A stretch of DNA of 64,000 nt from positions 3,872,501-3,936,500 of the forward strand of contig CATNEN010000011.1 of the NCBI GenBank assembly GCA_950097015.1, given 5' to 3'. A program made the position numbers and the translations under genes. This DNA comes from Macrostomum hystrix (taxonomy: Eukaryota > Platyhelminthes > Macrostomidae). The notes under the pieces are model-generated. The model did no database searches. It saw only the letters and a list, made by a program, of their open reading frames with translations, and had not been told where the DNA came from. Of the stretch, positions 1 through 10,618 are shown one piece after another (position 1 is the first letter of the stretch; every line of letters starts with the position of its first letter).

Positions 1-215
1 ATAGTTCTAGTTTTTTTTCGTTATATTATTTCTTAATTCTACTTTACTTTGTTATATTAATCTCATGTATTTTCTTACTCTTACCACAACCCTTTCAGCC
101 ATTACGGCTGGTCGCCCAGCTGTGCCAAAAGTTATTTGCCTTGCAAATGAAATTGTTAATGATGCCAAGCTGTTAAACTGGGCCCCATACTAAAATAAAC
201 TTCTGAAATCGCGAG

Positions 216-410
216 ATGGTGGAAGCCAGTCGGGATGATTTCACCACCATGAAGTGGCTTGCGAAGCATCACCTGATTTCCAACCAGGCGAGATGCACTC
301 AATGTGAAATAGACATGCATCTGCAATGTAGACATGGAAGTATGTTCATCAACGGCTATGCCTGGGCTTGCCACCAATGTCAGGCGCAGCTCTCCGTCAC
401 ATATGGATAA
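216..410 (+). pseudogene. Merlin/ISXO2-type transposase N-terminal fragment
   Basis: A 64-codon open stretch carries a start typical of eukaryotic Merlin (IS1016/ISXO2-like) transposases: MKWLAKHHLI, then a zinc ribbon with CTQC and CHQC pairs, then the QLSVTYG turn. The usual continuation into the DDE catalytic domain is missing. A stop follows at once and the next bases are AT-rich and unrelated. I read it as a truncated dead copy. Family assignment rests on motif order and memory of the family, not on an alignment. Confidence 0.6.
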
Positions 411-1311
411 AAAATGGGGTAAAATACTTTGACGAAAGGCGGAATAATATAACGAAGTAAACTTGAACTATGCCATTTTGCCTAGCCACTTAAAAACATT
501 TTCTTAATGCAGTAAGTACTATTAAATATTATTACTAACAAATTAACTAAAATGTAAGCTTCATGGCACTAATTGTTTTGTACTGACTTTTGTCACACTT
601 GTGATGGTTTTTGTTCATATTATTTTTGTGGTAGGCCTACCTACCCACAAAACCCTTATACTGTTATGTAATAAATATTATTGATATTATAGAGGTCCCC
701 ATGCCTCTATTGAAGTTTAGTCCTGTAAATTATTTGTACGAATATTTTGGTTTGCTAGGCCCTACCCAAAACCCTTTATTCTATGTTTCACTTGTGTGTT
801 AGCTATTCTTATATATTTGGGTACCCACAAAACCCATTCATTAGGCCCACACTAAAATATATAATAATAATCTTCGATAAGTCCCTATGTTAAAATAGGA
901 TTATTTAGCATTAATCCTATTTATTATTATCCTATATCCCCACCCAATACCCCTGATTCCCCATGTCCTGCATAGTATGGTCATGCTGCAATAGGGTAGC
1001 CATTCCATATAAAGTGGTTGGAGATGGAACAAATTAAGTTGTTTTTTTTTAACTTAGCATACCAAAAAACAATATTGCCACAGATTTATGAGCCAATCAA
1101 AACTGGAACTATTTTATAGGATTTAAGTTCAAGAAGTCTGCCTCTTGCACAAAGTTTATTGAGCTTGATTTGACAACAAGGTGACATTTTTGGGGGTCCC
1201 TGAGAGAATTTTTGGGGCTTATCATATTAATGATTAATGTGCATAGTTAATCAAAAATTTTCTATTGTAAAAATGTACAGTTATTAAATAACTTATTTTT
1301 AATTCTTGCAG
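411..1311. other. AT-rich non-coding, probably upstream intron of the F-box gene
   Basis: No credible coding region is present. The stretch holds degenerate copies of a CCTACCCACAAAACCC-like motif around 640-840. It ends in a good splice acceptor (TTTTTAATTCTTGCAG, AG at 1310-1311), so at least its right part is probably an intron following an unseen 5' UTR exon. Confidence 0.5.
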
Positions 1312-1318
1312 CTGTTCT

Positions 1319-4300
1319 ATGAATGGTGCTCAACATCAAACAGCTATGCGGCCATTGCAGACAGACTGCAGTCTATCAGATCTTCCCTACATGATTAACA
1401 GACAGATTTTGTCCTACTTGGATTTGCGTCACATGCTTAGAGTTGTTGCTCCACTGAATCGCTATTTTTACAATTTGACAAGGGATCGGTATTTTTGGCG
1501 CAGGCTTGACTTCACCAAATCTAGTTGTCGACTAACATTGGCCTATTTGAGACAATTGCTTGACTTCGCCCCAGGAGCTCACACCATCACATTAAGTAGA
1601 CAGTCATGCGAAGATGCTGAAATCACCGACGATGTTGCAGACATTATTGGCGAAGTGTTAGACAAATGTCCTAAGCTTGTCTACCTACAGATGGCTTATT
1701 TAAGGCCTAGCCTAGATGTATTGACTCGGTTTTGTAACAGGTGATTTAAGTTAATTGTGGTTGTTGAATTGCTGTTGACCAGTGAATAGAAGCCTAGCCA
1801 TATTTGATCCACTGTGGTGCAAGTGTAGACTGTAGTGTAGTGCAAAAATAATTAGGTAGGCCTTTGGCAATGGTAAATAACCCTAATTTGTTAGCTGCTG
1901 ATCCATTGTGAAGATCCCTAATTAGGTAGCTGCTGATCCATTGTAAAGATCCCTAATTAGGTAGCTGCTGACCCATTGTGAAGATCCCTAACTAGGTAGC
2001 TGCTGATCCATTGTAAAGATCCCTAATTAGGTAGCTGCTGACCCATTGTGAAGATCCCTAATTAGGTAGCTGCTGACCCATTGTGAAGATCCCTAATTAG
2101 GTAGCTGCTGACCCATTGTAAAGATCCCTAATTAGGTAGCTGCTGACCCATTGTGAAGATCCCTAATTAGGTAGCTGCTGACCCATTGTGAAGATCCCTA
2201 ATTAGGTAGCTGCTGACCCATTGTGAAGATCCCTAATTAGGTAGCTGCTGACCCATTGTAAAGATCCCTAATTAGGTAGCTGCTGACCCATTGTGAAGAT
2301 CCCTAATTAGGTAGCTGCTGACCCATTGTAAAGATCCCTAATTAGGTAGCTGCTGACCCATTGTAAAGATCCCTAATTAGGTAGCTGCTGATCCATTGTA
2401 AAGATCCCTAATTAGGTAGCTGCTGACCCATTGTGAAGATCCCTAATTAGGTAGCTGCTGACCCATTGTGAAGATCCCTAACTAGGTAGCTGCTGATCCA
2501 TTGTAAAGATCCCTAATTAGGTAGCTGCTGACCCATTGTAAAGATCCCTAATTAGGTAGCTGCTGACCCATTGTGAAGATCCCTAATTAGGTAGCTGCTG
2601 ATCCATTGTAAAGATCCCTAATTAGGTAGCTGCTGACCCATTGTGAAGATCCCTAATTAGGTAGCTGCTGACCCATTGTGAAGATCCCTAACTAGGTAGC
2701 TGCTGATCCATTGTAAAGATCCCTAATTAGGTAGCTGCTGACCCATTGTGAAGATCCCTAATTAGGTAGCTGCTGATCCATTGTAAAGATCCCTAACTAG
2801 GTAGCTGCTGATCCATTGTAAAGATCCCTAACTAGGTAGCTGCTGATCCATTGTAAAGATCCCTAACTAGGTAGCTGCTGACCCATTGTGAAGATCCCTA
2901 ATTAGGTAGCTGCTGATCCATTGTGAAGATCCCTAATTAGGTAGCTGCTGACCCATTGTGAAGATCCCTAATTAGGTAGCTGCTGACCCATTGTAAAGAT
3001 CCCTAATTAGGTAGCTGCTGATCCATTGTGAAGATCCCTAACTAGGTAGCTGCTGACCCATTGTGAAGATCCCTAACTAGGTAGCTGCTGATCCATTGTA
3101 AAGATCCCTAACTAGGTAGCTGCTGACCCATTGTGAAGATCCCTAACTAGGTAGCTGCTGATCCATTGTGAAGATCCCTAATTAGGTAGCTGCTGACCCA
3201 TTGTGAAGATCCCTAACTAGGTAGCTGCTGATCCATTGTGAAGATCCCTAATTAGGTAGCTGCTGACCCATTGTGAAGATCCCTAATTAGGTAGCTGCTG
3301 ACCCATTGTGAAGATCCCTAACTAGGTAGCTGCTGATCCATTGTAAAGATCCCTAATTAGGTAGCTGCTGACCCATTGTGAAGATCCCTAACTAGGTAGC
3401 TGCTGATCCATTGTGAAGATCCCTAACTAGGTAGCTGCTGATCCATTGTAAAGATCCCTAATTAGGTAGCTGCTGACCCATTGTGAAGATCCCTAACTAG
3501 GTAGCTGCTGATCCATTGTAAAGATCCCTAATTAGGTAGCTGCTGACCCATTGTGAAGATCCCTAATTAGGTAGCTGCTGACCCATTGTGAAGATCCCTA
3601 ACTAGGTAGCTGCTGATCCATTGTAAAGATCCCTAATTAGGTAGCTGCTGACCCATTGTGAAGATCCCTAACTAGGTAGCTGCTGACCCATTGTAAAGAT
3701 CCCTAACTAGGTAGCTGCTGATCCATTGTAAAGATCCCTAACTAGGTAGCTGCTGATCCATTGTAAAGATCCCTAACTAGGTAGCTGCTGACCCATTGTG
3801 AAGATCCCTAATTAGGTAGCTGCTGATCCATTGTGAAGATCCCTAATTAGGTAGCTGCTGACCCATTGTGAAGATCCCTAATTAGGTAGCTGCTGACCCA
3901 TTGTGAAGATCCCTAACTAGGTAGCTGCTGATCCATTGTGAAGATCCCTAATTAGGTAGCTGCTGACCCATTGTGAAGATCCCTAATTAGGTAGCTGCTG
4001 ACCCATTGTGAAGATCCCTAACTAGGTAGCTGCTGATCCATTGTAAAGATCCCTAATTAGGTAGCTGCTGACCCATTGTGAAGATCCCTAACTAGGTAGC
4101 TGCTGATCCATTGTGAAGATCCCTAACTAGGTAGCTGCTGATCCATTGTAAAGATCCCTAATTAGGTAGCTGCTGACCCATTGTGAAGATCCCTAACTAG
4201 GTAGCTGCTGATCCATTGTAAAGATCCCTAATTAGGTAGCTGCTGACCCATTGTGAAGATCCCTAATTAGGTAGCTGCTGACCCATTGTGAAGATCCCTA

Positions 4301-6507
4301 ACTAGGTAGCTGCTGATCCATTGTAAAGATCCCTAATTAGGTAGCTGCTGACCCATTGTGAAGATCCCTAACTAGGTAGCTGCTGACCCATTGTGAAGAT
4401 CCCTAACTAGGTAGCTGCTGACCCATTGTGAAGATCCCTAATTAGGTAGCTGCTGACCCATTGTGAAGATCCCTAACTAGGTAGCCGTTGATCGATTGTT
4501 GGGAAACCTAATAAATAATCCTTGATTTTTCACCTGCCAGGCGAACCAGCTCGTCATCCCCAGCTGTCCATCCTCACCTGCGTCACCTGGACCTCAGCGG
4601 CAGTGATCAGCTCACACCGCAGCTAGTTGAATCGTTGGCTATTTCGTTTCCAAATTTAGAATCGTTGTGCATCGCTCATTGTCGAAGGGCTTGCAATGCG
4701 ACTACTGGCAGACTGGGCAATCTCCTGCCCCGTTTGGCCTATATCAATCTGGATGAGAATACAATGCCGCCAGCGGCACTGACTGAGCTGCTTTTATCTC
4801 GCTCTGACACACTGGAGAGGCTGGTTCTGGACGCTAGCGGCTGCGAGGACAATCACTTGGCGATGGCTCTAGCGAAGTGTACCAGGCTAAAGATGGTGAG
4901 CTTGTTCTTGGCGATTCGAGCTTTAGATAAAACTGAATTATATTTTTTGGAACTTAGAGATCTTGAATAAGAAGTCAGGGATCTTGAGTCACAAGTTGGA
5001 AATCTCGGATCAGAAGTTGGGATCTTAAATCTGAAGTTTGGGATATTAAATCTGAAGTTAGGGATATTCAGTCCGAAGTTGGGGATATTCAGTCAGAAGT
5101 AAGGGATCTTCAGTCAGAAGTTAGGGATATTCAGTCAGAAGTTAGGGATATTCAGTCAGAAGTTAGTGGATATTCAGTCAGAAGTTGGGGATATTCAGTC
5201 AGAAGTTAGGGATCTTTAGTCAGAAGTTAGGGATATTCAGTCAGAAGTTAGGGATATTCAGTCAGAAGTTGGGGATATTCAGTCAGAAGTTAGGGATCTT
5301 CAGTCAGAAGTTGGGGATATTCAGTCAGAAGTTGGGGATATTCAGTCAGAAGTTAGGGATCTTCAGTCAGAAGTTAGGGATATTCAGTCAGAAGTTAGGG
5401 ATATTCAGTCAGAAGTTAGTGGATATTCAGTCAGAAGTTGGGGATATTCAGTCAGAAGTTAGGGATCTTTAGTCAGAAGTTAGGGATATTCAGTCAGAAG
5501 TTAGGGATATTCAGTCAGAAGTTGGGGATATTCAGTCAGAAGTTAGGGATATTCAGTCAGAAGTTGGGGATATTCAGTCAGAAGTTGTGGATATTCAGTC
5601 AGAAGTTAGGGATCTTCAGTCAGAAGTTAGGGATATTCAGTCCGAAGTTGGGGATATTCAGTCAGAAGTAAGGGATCTTCAGTCAGAAGTTAGGGATATT
5701 CAGTCAGAAGTTAGGGATATTCAGTCAGAAGTTGGGGATATTCAGTCAGAAGTTAGGGATATTCAGTCAGAAGTTAGGTATATTCAGTCAGAAGTTGGGG
5801 ATATTCAGTCAGAAGTTGGGGATCTTTAGTCAGAGTTGGGGACCTTCAATCAGAATTTGGGGATCCTAAATCGAGGAGTTTTGAACTATTTCCAGCTAAA
5901 TTGCGACTTCGCTGAGGATGTCGGCAACGATCTGCTAGTCGTAGGTGTTAGCCGACTCGTTAACCTCGAATCCTTAACCTTGCGCAAAGCCTACCGCATT
6001 GATGACGAAACAATTCAACAAGTTGGCGGCGCCGTTCATTTTGCTCACCTGAGTCACCTGGACCTAACCGAGTGTCGCTCACTAACAGACATCGGTTTTG
6101 AAGCTTTTATTTCCAAATCCGGTCACAATCTTGAAATCATGGTGCTCAACTGGTGCTGGAAGCTAACAGACGACTCAATGGATGTCCTGTTAAATACTTG
6201 TCGACAGCTGCGCTCTCTGAGTCTAGTGGGTCTGCATCAGCTGACTGGCAGGCAGTTACCCAGTGTGCCAAGCTGCCTGCCTGGCTTACTGTTCATGGAC
6301 CTGCGAACCTGCAATGCGGTCCAGGACCAGCTGTGCCACCAGCTGGTTGTTGCCATGCCGCAACTGTGCATCGTAGATTTCTTCGGCTTCATTGTCGACG
6401 GTTCGGGCTGCGACAGCGGCAAAGCTTCTTTATCGCCCGAGTCTGCAGCCGCCGGATTTGCCTTCACTGAGAGATGGACCAGGCCGCTGCGGATGCTGCG
6501 GATGTGA
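1319..6507 (+). CDS. F-box and leucine-rich-repeat protein, 462 aa
   Basis: Predicted substrate receptor of an SCF ubiquitin ligase: the F-box would bind SKP1 and the LRRs the target. Exons are 1319-1740, 4541-4895 and 5896-6507 (stop 6505-6507). Junction phases are 2 and 0, and the sum is 1389 nt, an exact codon number. The F-box lies near residues 19-65 (LSDLPYMINRQILSYLDL, then the Trp-containing RYFWRRLDF end). Exons 2 and 3 give LRRs of the AMN1/FBXL cysteine-containing type, such as HLSHLDLTECRSLTDIGF and LRSLSLVGLHQLTG. Exon 1 is preceded by an acceptor, so a 5' UTR exon is likely. Both introns are almost wholly minisatellite. Which FBXL orthologue this is I cannot tell; the F-box/LRR class is secure. 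Confidence 0.85.
1881..4500. repeat. 35-bp minisatellite, about 75 copies, F-box intron 1
   Basis: Head-to-tail units with core TAGGTAGCTGCTGA fill intron 1 and end 40 bp before the exon 2 acceptor. Units differ mainly at three sites: AATTAG/AACTAG, GACCC/GATCC, and GTGAAG/GTAAAG. The variant order around 3301 recurs around 4001, a 700-bp (20-unit) higher-order duplication. Confidence 0.97.
4965..5835. repeat. 21-bp minisatellite, about 40 copies, F-box intron 2
   Basis: The unit core is GGATATTCAGTCAGAAGTT, with degenerate copies at the left edge. A block beginning AGTTAGTGGATATTC near 5161 recurs near 5412, about 12 units later, so block duplication occurred. The period is a multiple of three and lacks stops in some frames, giving spurious MGIFSQKL-like reading frames. 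Confidence 0.96.
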
Positions 6508-6530
6508 CCTCTAAGATTGAGACTTTTACA

Positions 6531-6560
6531 ATTAAAATCTTGTAAATCTATGGAATTAAA
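6531..6560 (+). terminator. Polyadenylation signals of the F-box gene
   Basis: ATTAAA occurs at 6531-6536 and again at 6555-6560, within 55 bp after the stop codon. Both are common polyA signal variants. A SINE starts directly downstream. Confidence 0.45.
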
Positions 6561-6566
6561 GTTTTC

Positions 6567-6775
6567 TGGGGTGCGTGGCAGTGCGGTTAACGCGTTTGCC
6601 TCTCGCATCGGAGTGTACACAGCCTGACGATGAGAAAGTCATGGCAGATGTACGCACCTGTGTGAGTGTGTGCTCAGGAGTCAGTGAAATTGGCAGAATT
6701 GCCTCCTCGCTGGCTGCGAGTCTAGTGTCACTAAACGATGTGCCATTGCCCGCAGCCCTCCTGCACTTATTATTA
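6567..6775 (+). mobile_element. SINE family A, internally deleted copy
   Basis: It begins with the tRNA-like A-box region (GTGCGGTTAACGCGTTTGCC), loses the B-box part, then resumes with the family body (GACGATGAGAAAGTCA) and ends in the TGCCCGCAGCCCTCCTGCA tail with ATT repeats. It matches the full-length copy at 53452-53824. Confidence 0.8.
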
Positions 6776-6930
6776 TGCTGGTACCCATTTAATAGCTGGG
6801 TGAACTGAAGCAATGCAGAGGTAAATGTCTTGCTAAAGGACAAAAATTGTCTCAGTTGAGTAGGGAATCAAACCCCCGAGCTTCAATTCGTGAGTCCGAC
6901 GCTCTAACCACTGGGCTACAACCTCCTAAG
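6776..6930 (-). mobile_element. SINE family B, antisense copy
   Basis: Read on the minus strand it gives a tRNA-like head (GGTTGTAGCCCAGTGGTTAG) and the segment TTCAGTTCACCCAGCTATTA. It matches the fuller copy at 40059-40376. It abuts the tail of the SINE A copy to its left, forming a tail-to-tail composite. Confidence 0.78.
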
Positions 6931-7755
6931 GTAATAAAAAGTTGGGGAAATCCCCTACCGTAAGAGTAGTGACTGAAGTATTTAAAATGTTCCATCATGA
7001 TGAAAGGATTTCTAAGCTAGGATAGGAATAAAATGTGATCATTGGTCATTCCGTTATGTCGATATAGAAATTTGCCTATGTATAAAAATATTTTTAGCTT
7101 GAGCTTCTCCGTATCGGCATTGTAATTCCACGGAACACGTATAAATATTTTATTTGTGATATCATGAAAATCTCATCAAAGAATACACGGGCTTTGAATT
7201 AAAATTATTTTCTGACACATCTTTTGAAATTGTTTTCCTCAACGTACCTTCTCTATTATTTATTTGCCTGCCTTTGCCAAGTGCTTATTATGCATGCGTG
7301 TGATCAGCTTGACTCTACAATCGTGCGTAAACTGAAGTTTGGCCAACCTCTACCCCTGAATGTACATTGACGTTTGGTCAGCCCCTACCCATGAATGTAC
7401 ATTAAAGTTTGGTCAAACTCTACCCCTAAATGTACATTGACGTTTGGTCAACCTCTACGCCTGAATGTACATTGACGTTTGATCAACCTCTACCCTGAAT
7501 GTACATTGACGTTTGGTCAACCTCTACCCCTAATTGTACATTGACTAAGTGGCTATATTTGCACCATTATTTACTTTAATCGTTAAATTTAAGCCTGTAT
7601 AAGTATAGAAAAGTTAAGCAGAAATTGTTTCAAGCAGTCTTTTAACTTTATAAATCGAAAAAATCTACAGAAGTGTTGTCAAATATTACCTAAGCTAATT
7701 TCATCTCGTTTTTTTCTCATTTCCAGTAAAAAATCTACTGATTGACTAAACAAAA
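6931..7755. other. Intergenic, AT-rich, with possible promoter/5' UTR of the next gene
   Basis: No coding signal is seen apart from a small tandem array at 7333-7545. A splice-acceptor-like TTTTTTTCTCATTTCCAG ends near 7726, 30 bp before the ATG at 7756, so a 5' UTR intron is possible. Confidence 0.5.
7333..7545. repeat. 35-bp tandem repeat, about 6 copies
   Basis: Units contain TTTGGTCAACCTCTACCC followed by TGAATGTACATT. The array lies 210 bp upstream of the NDUFV3-like start codon. A related core, TACCCCCAATGTACACTT, forms the array at 11184-11545. Confidence 0.92.
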
Positions 7756-8135
7756 ATGTCGATGCGAGTAGCTTTGCTAACTCGCTTGCTTGTGTCTCAC
7801 AAATTTCGAACTGCACTTTCTTCGAACCGATTGACTTCAACTTCAAGATTGTCGAGTCAAACTTTTTCGCTGTTGCTAAGTCTTTGTCAATGTCAATCTT
7901 TGTCAATGCAGACAACTAGCGGTGCGGCTTTTCGGAGTGTCAGATTTCTGTCAACCTCGAAGCCGCCTTCGAAGTCTTCAACGAACTCCTCAAGTTCGTC
8001 TTCTTCCGATAGTGACTCGGATAGTGACTCGGATTCGGATTCAGATTCAGATTCGGACAATGAATCCGATGCCACTTTGGCTGCGACAAAGACAGAAATA
8101 AAGAAAGGTTTTAATGCTGCTACTGTGGCTTCTGC

Positions 8136-8168
<33 letters not shown>

Positions 8169-8835
8169 TTCTGCGGGTGAACCAAAGACTTCGAAGTCAA
8201 CAAAGACAGTTGGTAAAACTAGTAATAGTAGCTCGAAGACATTATCTGCTGGAAGTCCTGCTGGCTCGAAGCTAAAATCTGCTGGAAGTCCTGCTAGCCC
8301 GAAGCTAGAATCTGCTGGAAGTCCTGCTAGCCCGAAGCTAGAATCTGCTGGAAGTCCTGCTAGCCCGAAGCTAGAATCTGCTGGAAGTCCTGCTAGCCCG
8401 AAGCTAGAATCTGCTGGAAGTCCTGCTAGCTCGAAGCTAGAATCTGCTGGAAGTCCTGCTAGCTCGAAGCTAGAATCTGCTGGAAGTCCAGCTAGCTCGA
8501 AGCTAGAATCTGCTGGAAGTCCAGCTAGCTCGAAGCTAGAATCTGCTGGAAGTCCAGCTAGCTCGAAGCTAGAATCTGCTGGAAGTCCAGCTAGTTTAAA
8601 GTCAGCATCAGCTGAGGGATCTGTTGGCGCTGCGACAAAGTCGACAGCAGGAGTTTCGGCTTCTAGCCGACGTCATCTAACGGAATTCTCCGACAAATTA
8701 GTGTCTGCAGACAAGTCTCTTGAGTACAAGAACACTGAATACTTTGTGTTTGATTCGCTATCCTACTACGACTACGAAATGATAATGGAGGACAAACGAT
8801 TGCCTCAGCCCAAGAGCAAGTTGACGGCCTTCTAA
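7756..8835 (+). CDS. NDUFV3: NDUFV3-like mitochondrial complex I subunit, 359 aa
   Basis: Likely the small flavoprotein-module accessory subunit of NADH:ubiquinone oxidoreductase. The N-terminus is rich in Arg, Ser and Leu with no acids (MSMRVALLTRLLVSHKFR), then FRSVRFLSTSKPPSK, as in a mitochondrial presequence. The diagnostic part is the last 45 residues: LEYKNTEYFVFDSLSYYDYE, then RLPQPKSK. This parallels the YKN...YTF.D...S..RMPQPSS end of animal NDUFV3. Between them lie a Ser/Asp run, an Ala run and 11 units of an 11-residue repeat. Vertebrates also have a long, low-complexity NDUFV3 isoform, so length alone is not disqualifying. The start is the first ATG of the open frame; no intron is needed. 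Assignment rests on two terminal motifs only. Confidence 0.62.
8245..8607 (+). repeat. Coding 33-bp minisatellite, 11 units
   Basis: In-frame units encode SAGSPAS(P/S)KLE, one variant first unit and one divergent last unit. Units 2-5 have SPK and units 6-10 have SSK. A CCT-to-CCA change marks the last five units, so copies expanded in blocks. Confidence 0.97.
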
Positions 8836-9582
8836 AGCTAACCATTAACCGAATAACAATATAGCAAGCATACTCGTCTATTATAGTTATAGCTGTGTGC
8901 TTACAAAACGAACCATATCACCATTGTGATGCATATCTCAAAATCATAACTTTCGAAAAATATTAGCTTATTTACTCGTAATATACGAACAAGGTTTTTT
9001 GTTTTATTTTCATTTTGCGAGAATCTCTGACGAACACTAGTTTACGAGATTTTCCAGTTTCACTTCTACAGAGTTTTCGATCTATATTATTCATCGTTGA
9101 TTTAAAGACGGTGGTTTCGTAGAAAGTCGTTGTTGAAACAAGCCTTTTGGTGTTTTTCGCATAGTTACTAAACTCATGACACTATCGACCTTTGTTTAAT
9201 ATCCTTCTTTGTAGATTTTGTGGTAGCTCCAGACAGCTAAAACTAAAAAAACAAATATGTATATATGTTTCTAAGAACAATTTCTAAGGACAATTTCTAA
9301 GAAACTCATTCTTTCCTACTTAAAGTCATTTTTCATCATTGATATGATCATTGATGCGACAATCCGCAACATTTATTTGGGGCGCAGCCGCGGAGAGAAG
9401 GCTTTGGGGGCTTGTCGTGCAATTTAACGCCCTTGATGACTAAACTCCGAGGCACAGTGAGAGTGTACACTGTCTGACCTGCGCATTAATAAATGCTAGT
9501 TTAAAAGCGAAGTTTAAAATTAACAAATAGAACACACATTAAACTCAGTTACAAATATTGTATATTTTTTCAAACGCTTCAG
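8836..9582. other. Intergenic or first-intron sequence, no gene seen
   Basis: AT-rich DNA with no convincing ORF. It holds a SINE A fragment at 9372-9480. The unseen first exon of the PX-domain gene may lie here. Confidence 0.5.
9372..9480 (+). mobile_element. SINE family A fragment
   Basis: It matches the middle of the family (TTTATTTGGGGCGCAGCCGC, then GAGAGAAGGCTTTGGGGG) up to the GTGTACACTGTCTGAC segment, without head or tail. Confidence 0.8.
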
Positions 9583-10257
9583 CAGCATCAGCAGCAGCAG
9601 CAGCCGGATGTCAGGTTGGCGTCAGTTCGCGCCACGGTGCCCGCCTACCGCAAAGCGCCACCGGGTCATCCTGCCGTGTCCCGTCTGAAGGCGCCACCGA
9701 CACTGTACAAGGTCTGCGTCAGTCGCTCGGGTCATCCAGACTTCACGCTAGAGAAACTATTTGCCGACTTTGAAGCTCTTCACAGACAAATCCGGCGACT
9801 TTCGTTGACATCGTCGACGGTGTTTAACCAGCCCAAACTGCCTAGTAGGCTGGCTGGCCCGGATGCTAAGCGTCTGGAGTTCGAATCCTATCTAGTTGCC
9901 ATGCTGCAATTAGCCCAGCTACCGGGGCATTCTGCCTGTGCTCACGCGTTGGCTAATTTCCTATCATTGACCCCAAACCCTGCTTTGTCTGATTCTGATG
10001 CACTTATCGATCTGAGCACTTCCGATTCGGCCGTGAACTCGTCGGTATCATTCTATTCCACTAATACTAGTAGTAATATTAGTAGTAACAATAATAATAG
10101 TAATAGTGGTTGGCAACAGACTCAAAGCCAGCACGCTTCTGTTGTACTTCTACAAGAAGTTGAAGCTCTGCCACGGTCGGAATTGGACGCGCTGACCAGC
10201 ATTGTTATTGACACCATCTATTCCAGCACTTCTCTGTCGTCTCTTGATTTTGACTAG
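9583..10257 (+). CDS. SNX22/SNX24-like PX-domain protein, last exon
   Basis: Sorting-nexin-type protein expected to bind membrane phosphoinositides. The open frame runs from an acceptor (TTTTTTCAAACGCTTCAG, ending 9582) to TAG at 10255-10257; it opens with a Gln run and has no in-frame ATG, so the start lies in an upstream exon. The PX domain reads LYKVCVSRSG, FADFEALHRQIRRL, QPKLPSRL, then a C-terminal helix ending FLSLTPN. The FEALH and P.LPS patterns resemble SNX22/24 (SEFHALHK, PEIPSK). The tail VVLLQEVEALP...IVIDTIY parallels the conserved end of SNX24 (VLLFL...VVIEGVLHGIFY). A Ser/Asn-rich linker lies between. Fairly sure of PX; the SNX22/24 subgroup is inference. Confidence 0.7.
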   Translation, partial: QHQQQQQPDVRLASVRATVPAYRKAPPGHPAVSRLKAPPTLYKVCVSRSGHPDFTLEKLFADFEALHRQIRRLSLTSSTVFNQPKLPSRLAGPDAKRLEFESYLVAMLQLAQLPGHSACAHALANFLSLTPNPALSDSDALIDLSTSDSAVNSSVSFYSTNTSSNISSNNNNSNSGWQQTQSQHASVVLLQEVEALPRSELDALTSIVIDTIYSSTSLSSLDFD

Positions 10258-10374
10258 CTGATAAGCTACGTTTAACAATCGATTAATTACTATCGCTGTT
10301 TTTGCGCTTACACGGAAGTAGAAACATTTCATTTTGAAAATTTTTGCTTTGAAGTCATTTTCTTCAATATCCCG

Positions 10375-10500
10375 GTGGCTGGAGCTTTGGACTCTTAACT
10401 GAGAGGTCGAGGGTTCGACTTTTGAGACAAGACACTATATAAGCTCAAATTGTATAAAATGGGCACCTCTAGCGTCCTTGGACACTTTCTGTGTCGAATT
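10375..10500 (+). mobile_element. SINE family C fragment (tRNA-like head)
   Basis: GGTGGCTGGAGCTTTGGACT, then a B-box-like GAGGTCGAGGGTTCGACT, then GAGACAAGACACTATATAAG. It resembles Pol III heads near 39925 and 61455 rather than SINE A or B. Confidence 0.45.
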
Positions 10501-10537
10501 GACATATTAGACACATTTTTAAGTTATCAAATATAAA

Positions 10538-10618
10538 TGGTTCGATTGGAGAGTTGGATCGAACCTCCGACCTTCAAGTGGTGATTCCGACGCTATATTC
10601 ACTAGGCTACCACCCCCA
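10538..10618 (-). mobile_element. SINE family B head, antisense
   Basis: On the minus strand it reads GGGTGGTAGCCTAGTGAATA followed by a B-box-like GGTCGGAGGTTCGATCC, the tRNA-like head of SINE B. The body is absent. Confidence 0.65.

Noticed and set aside
5185-5829. MGIFSQKL / DIQSEVR repeat proteins
   Set aside because: Artefact of the 21-bp intronic array; true exons on both sides splice over it in compatible phase.
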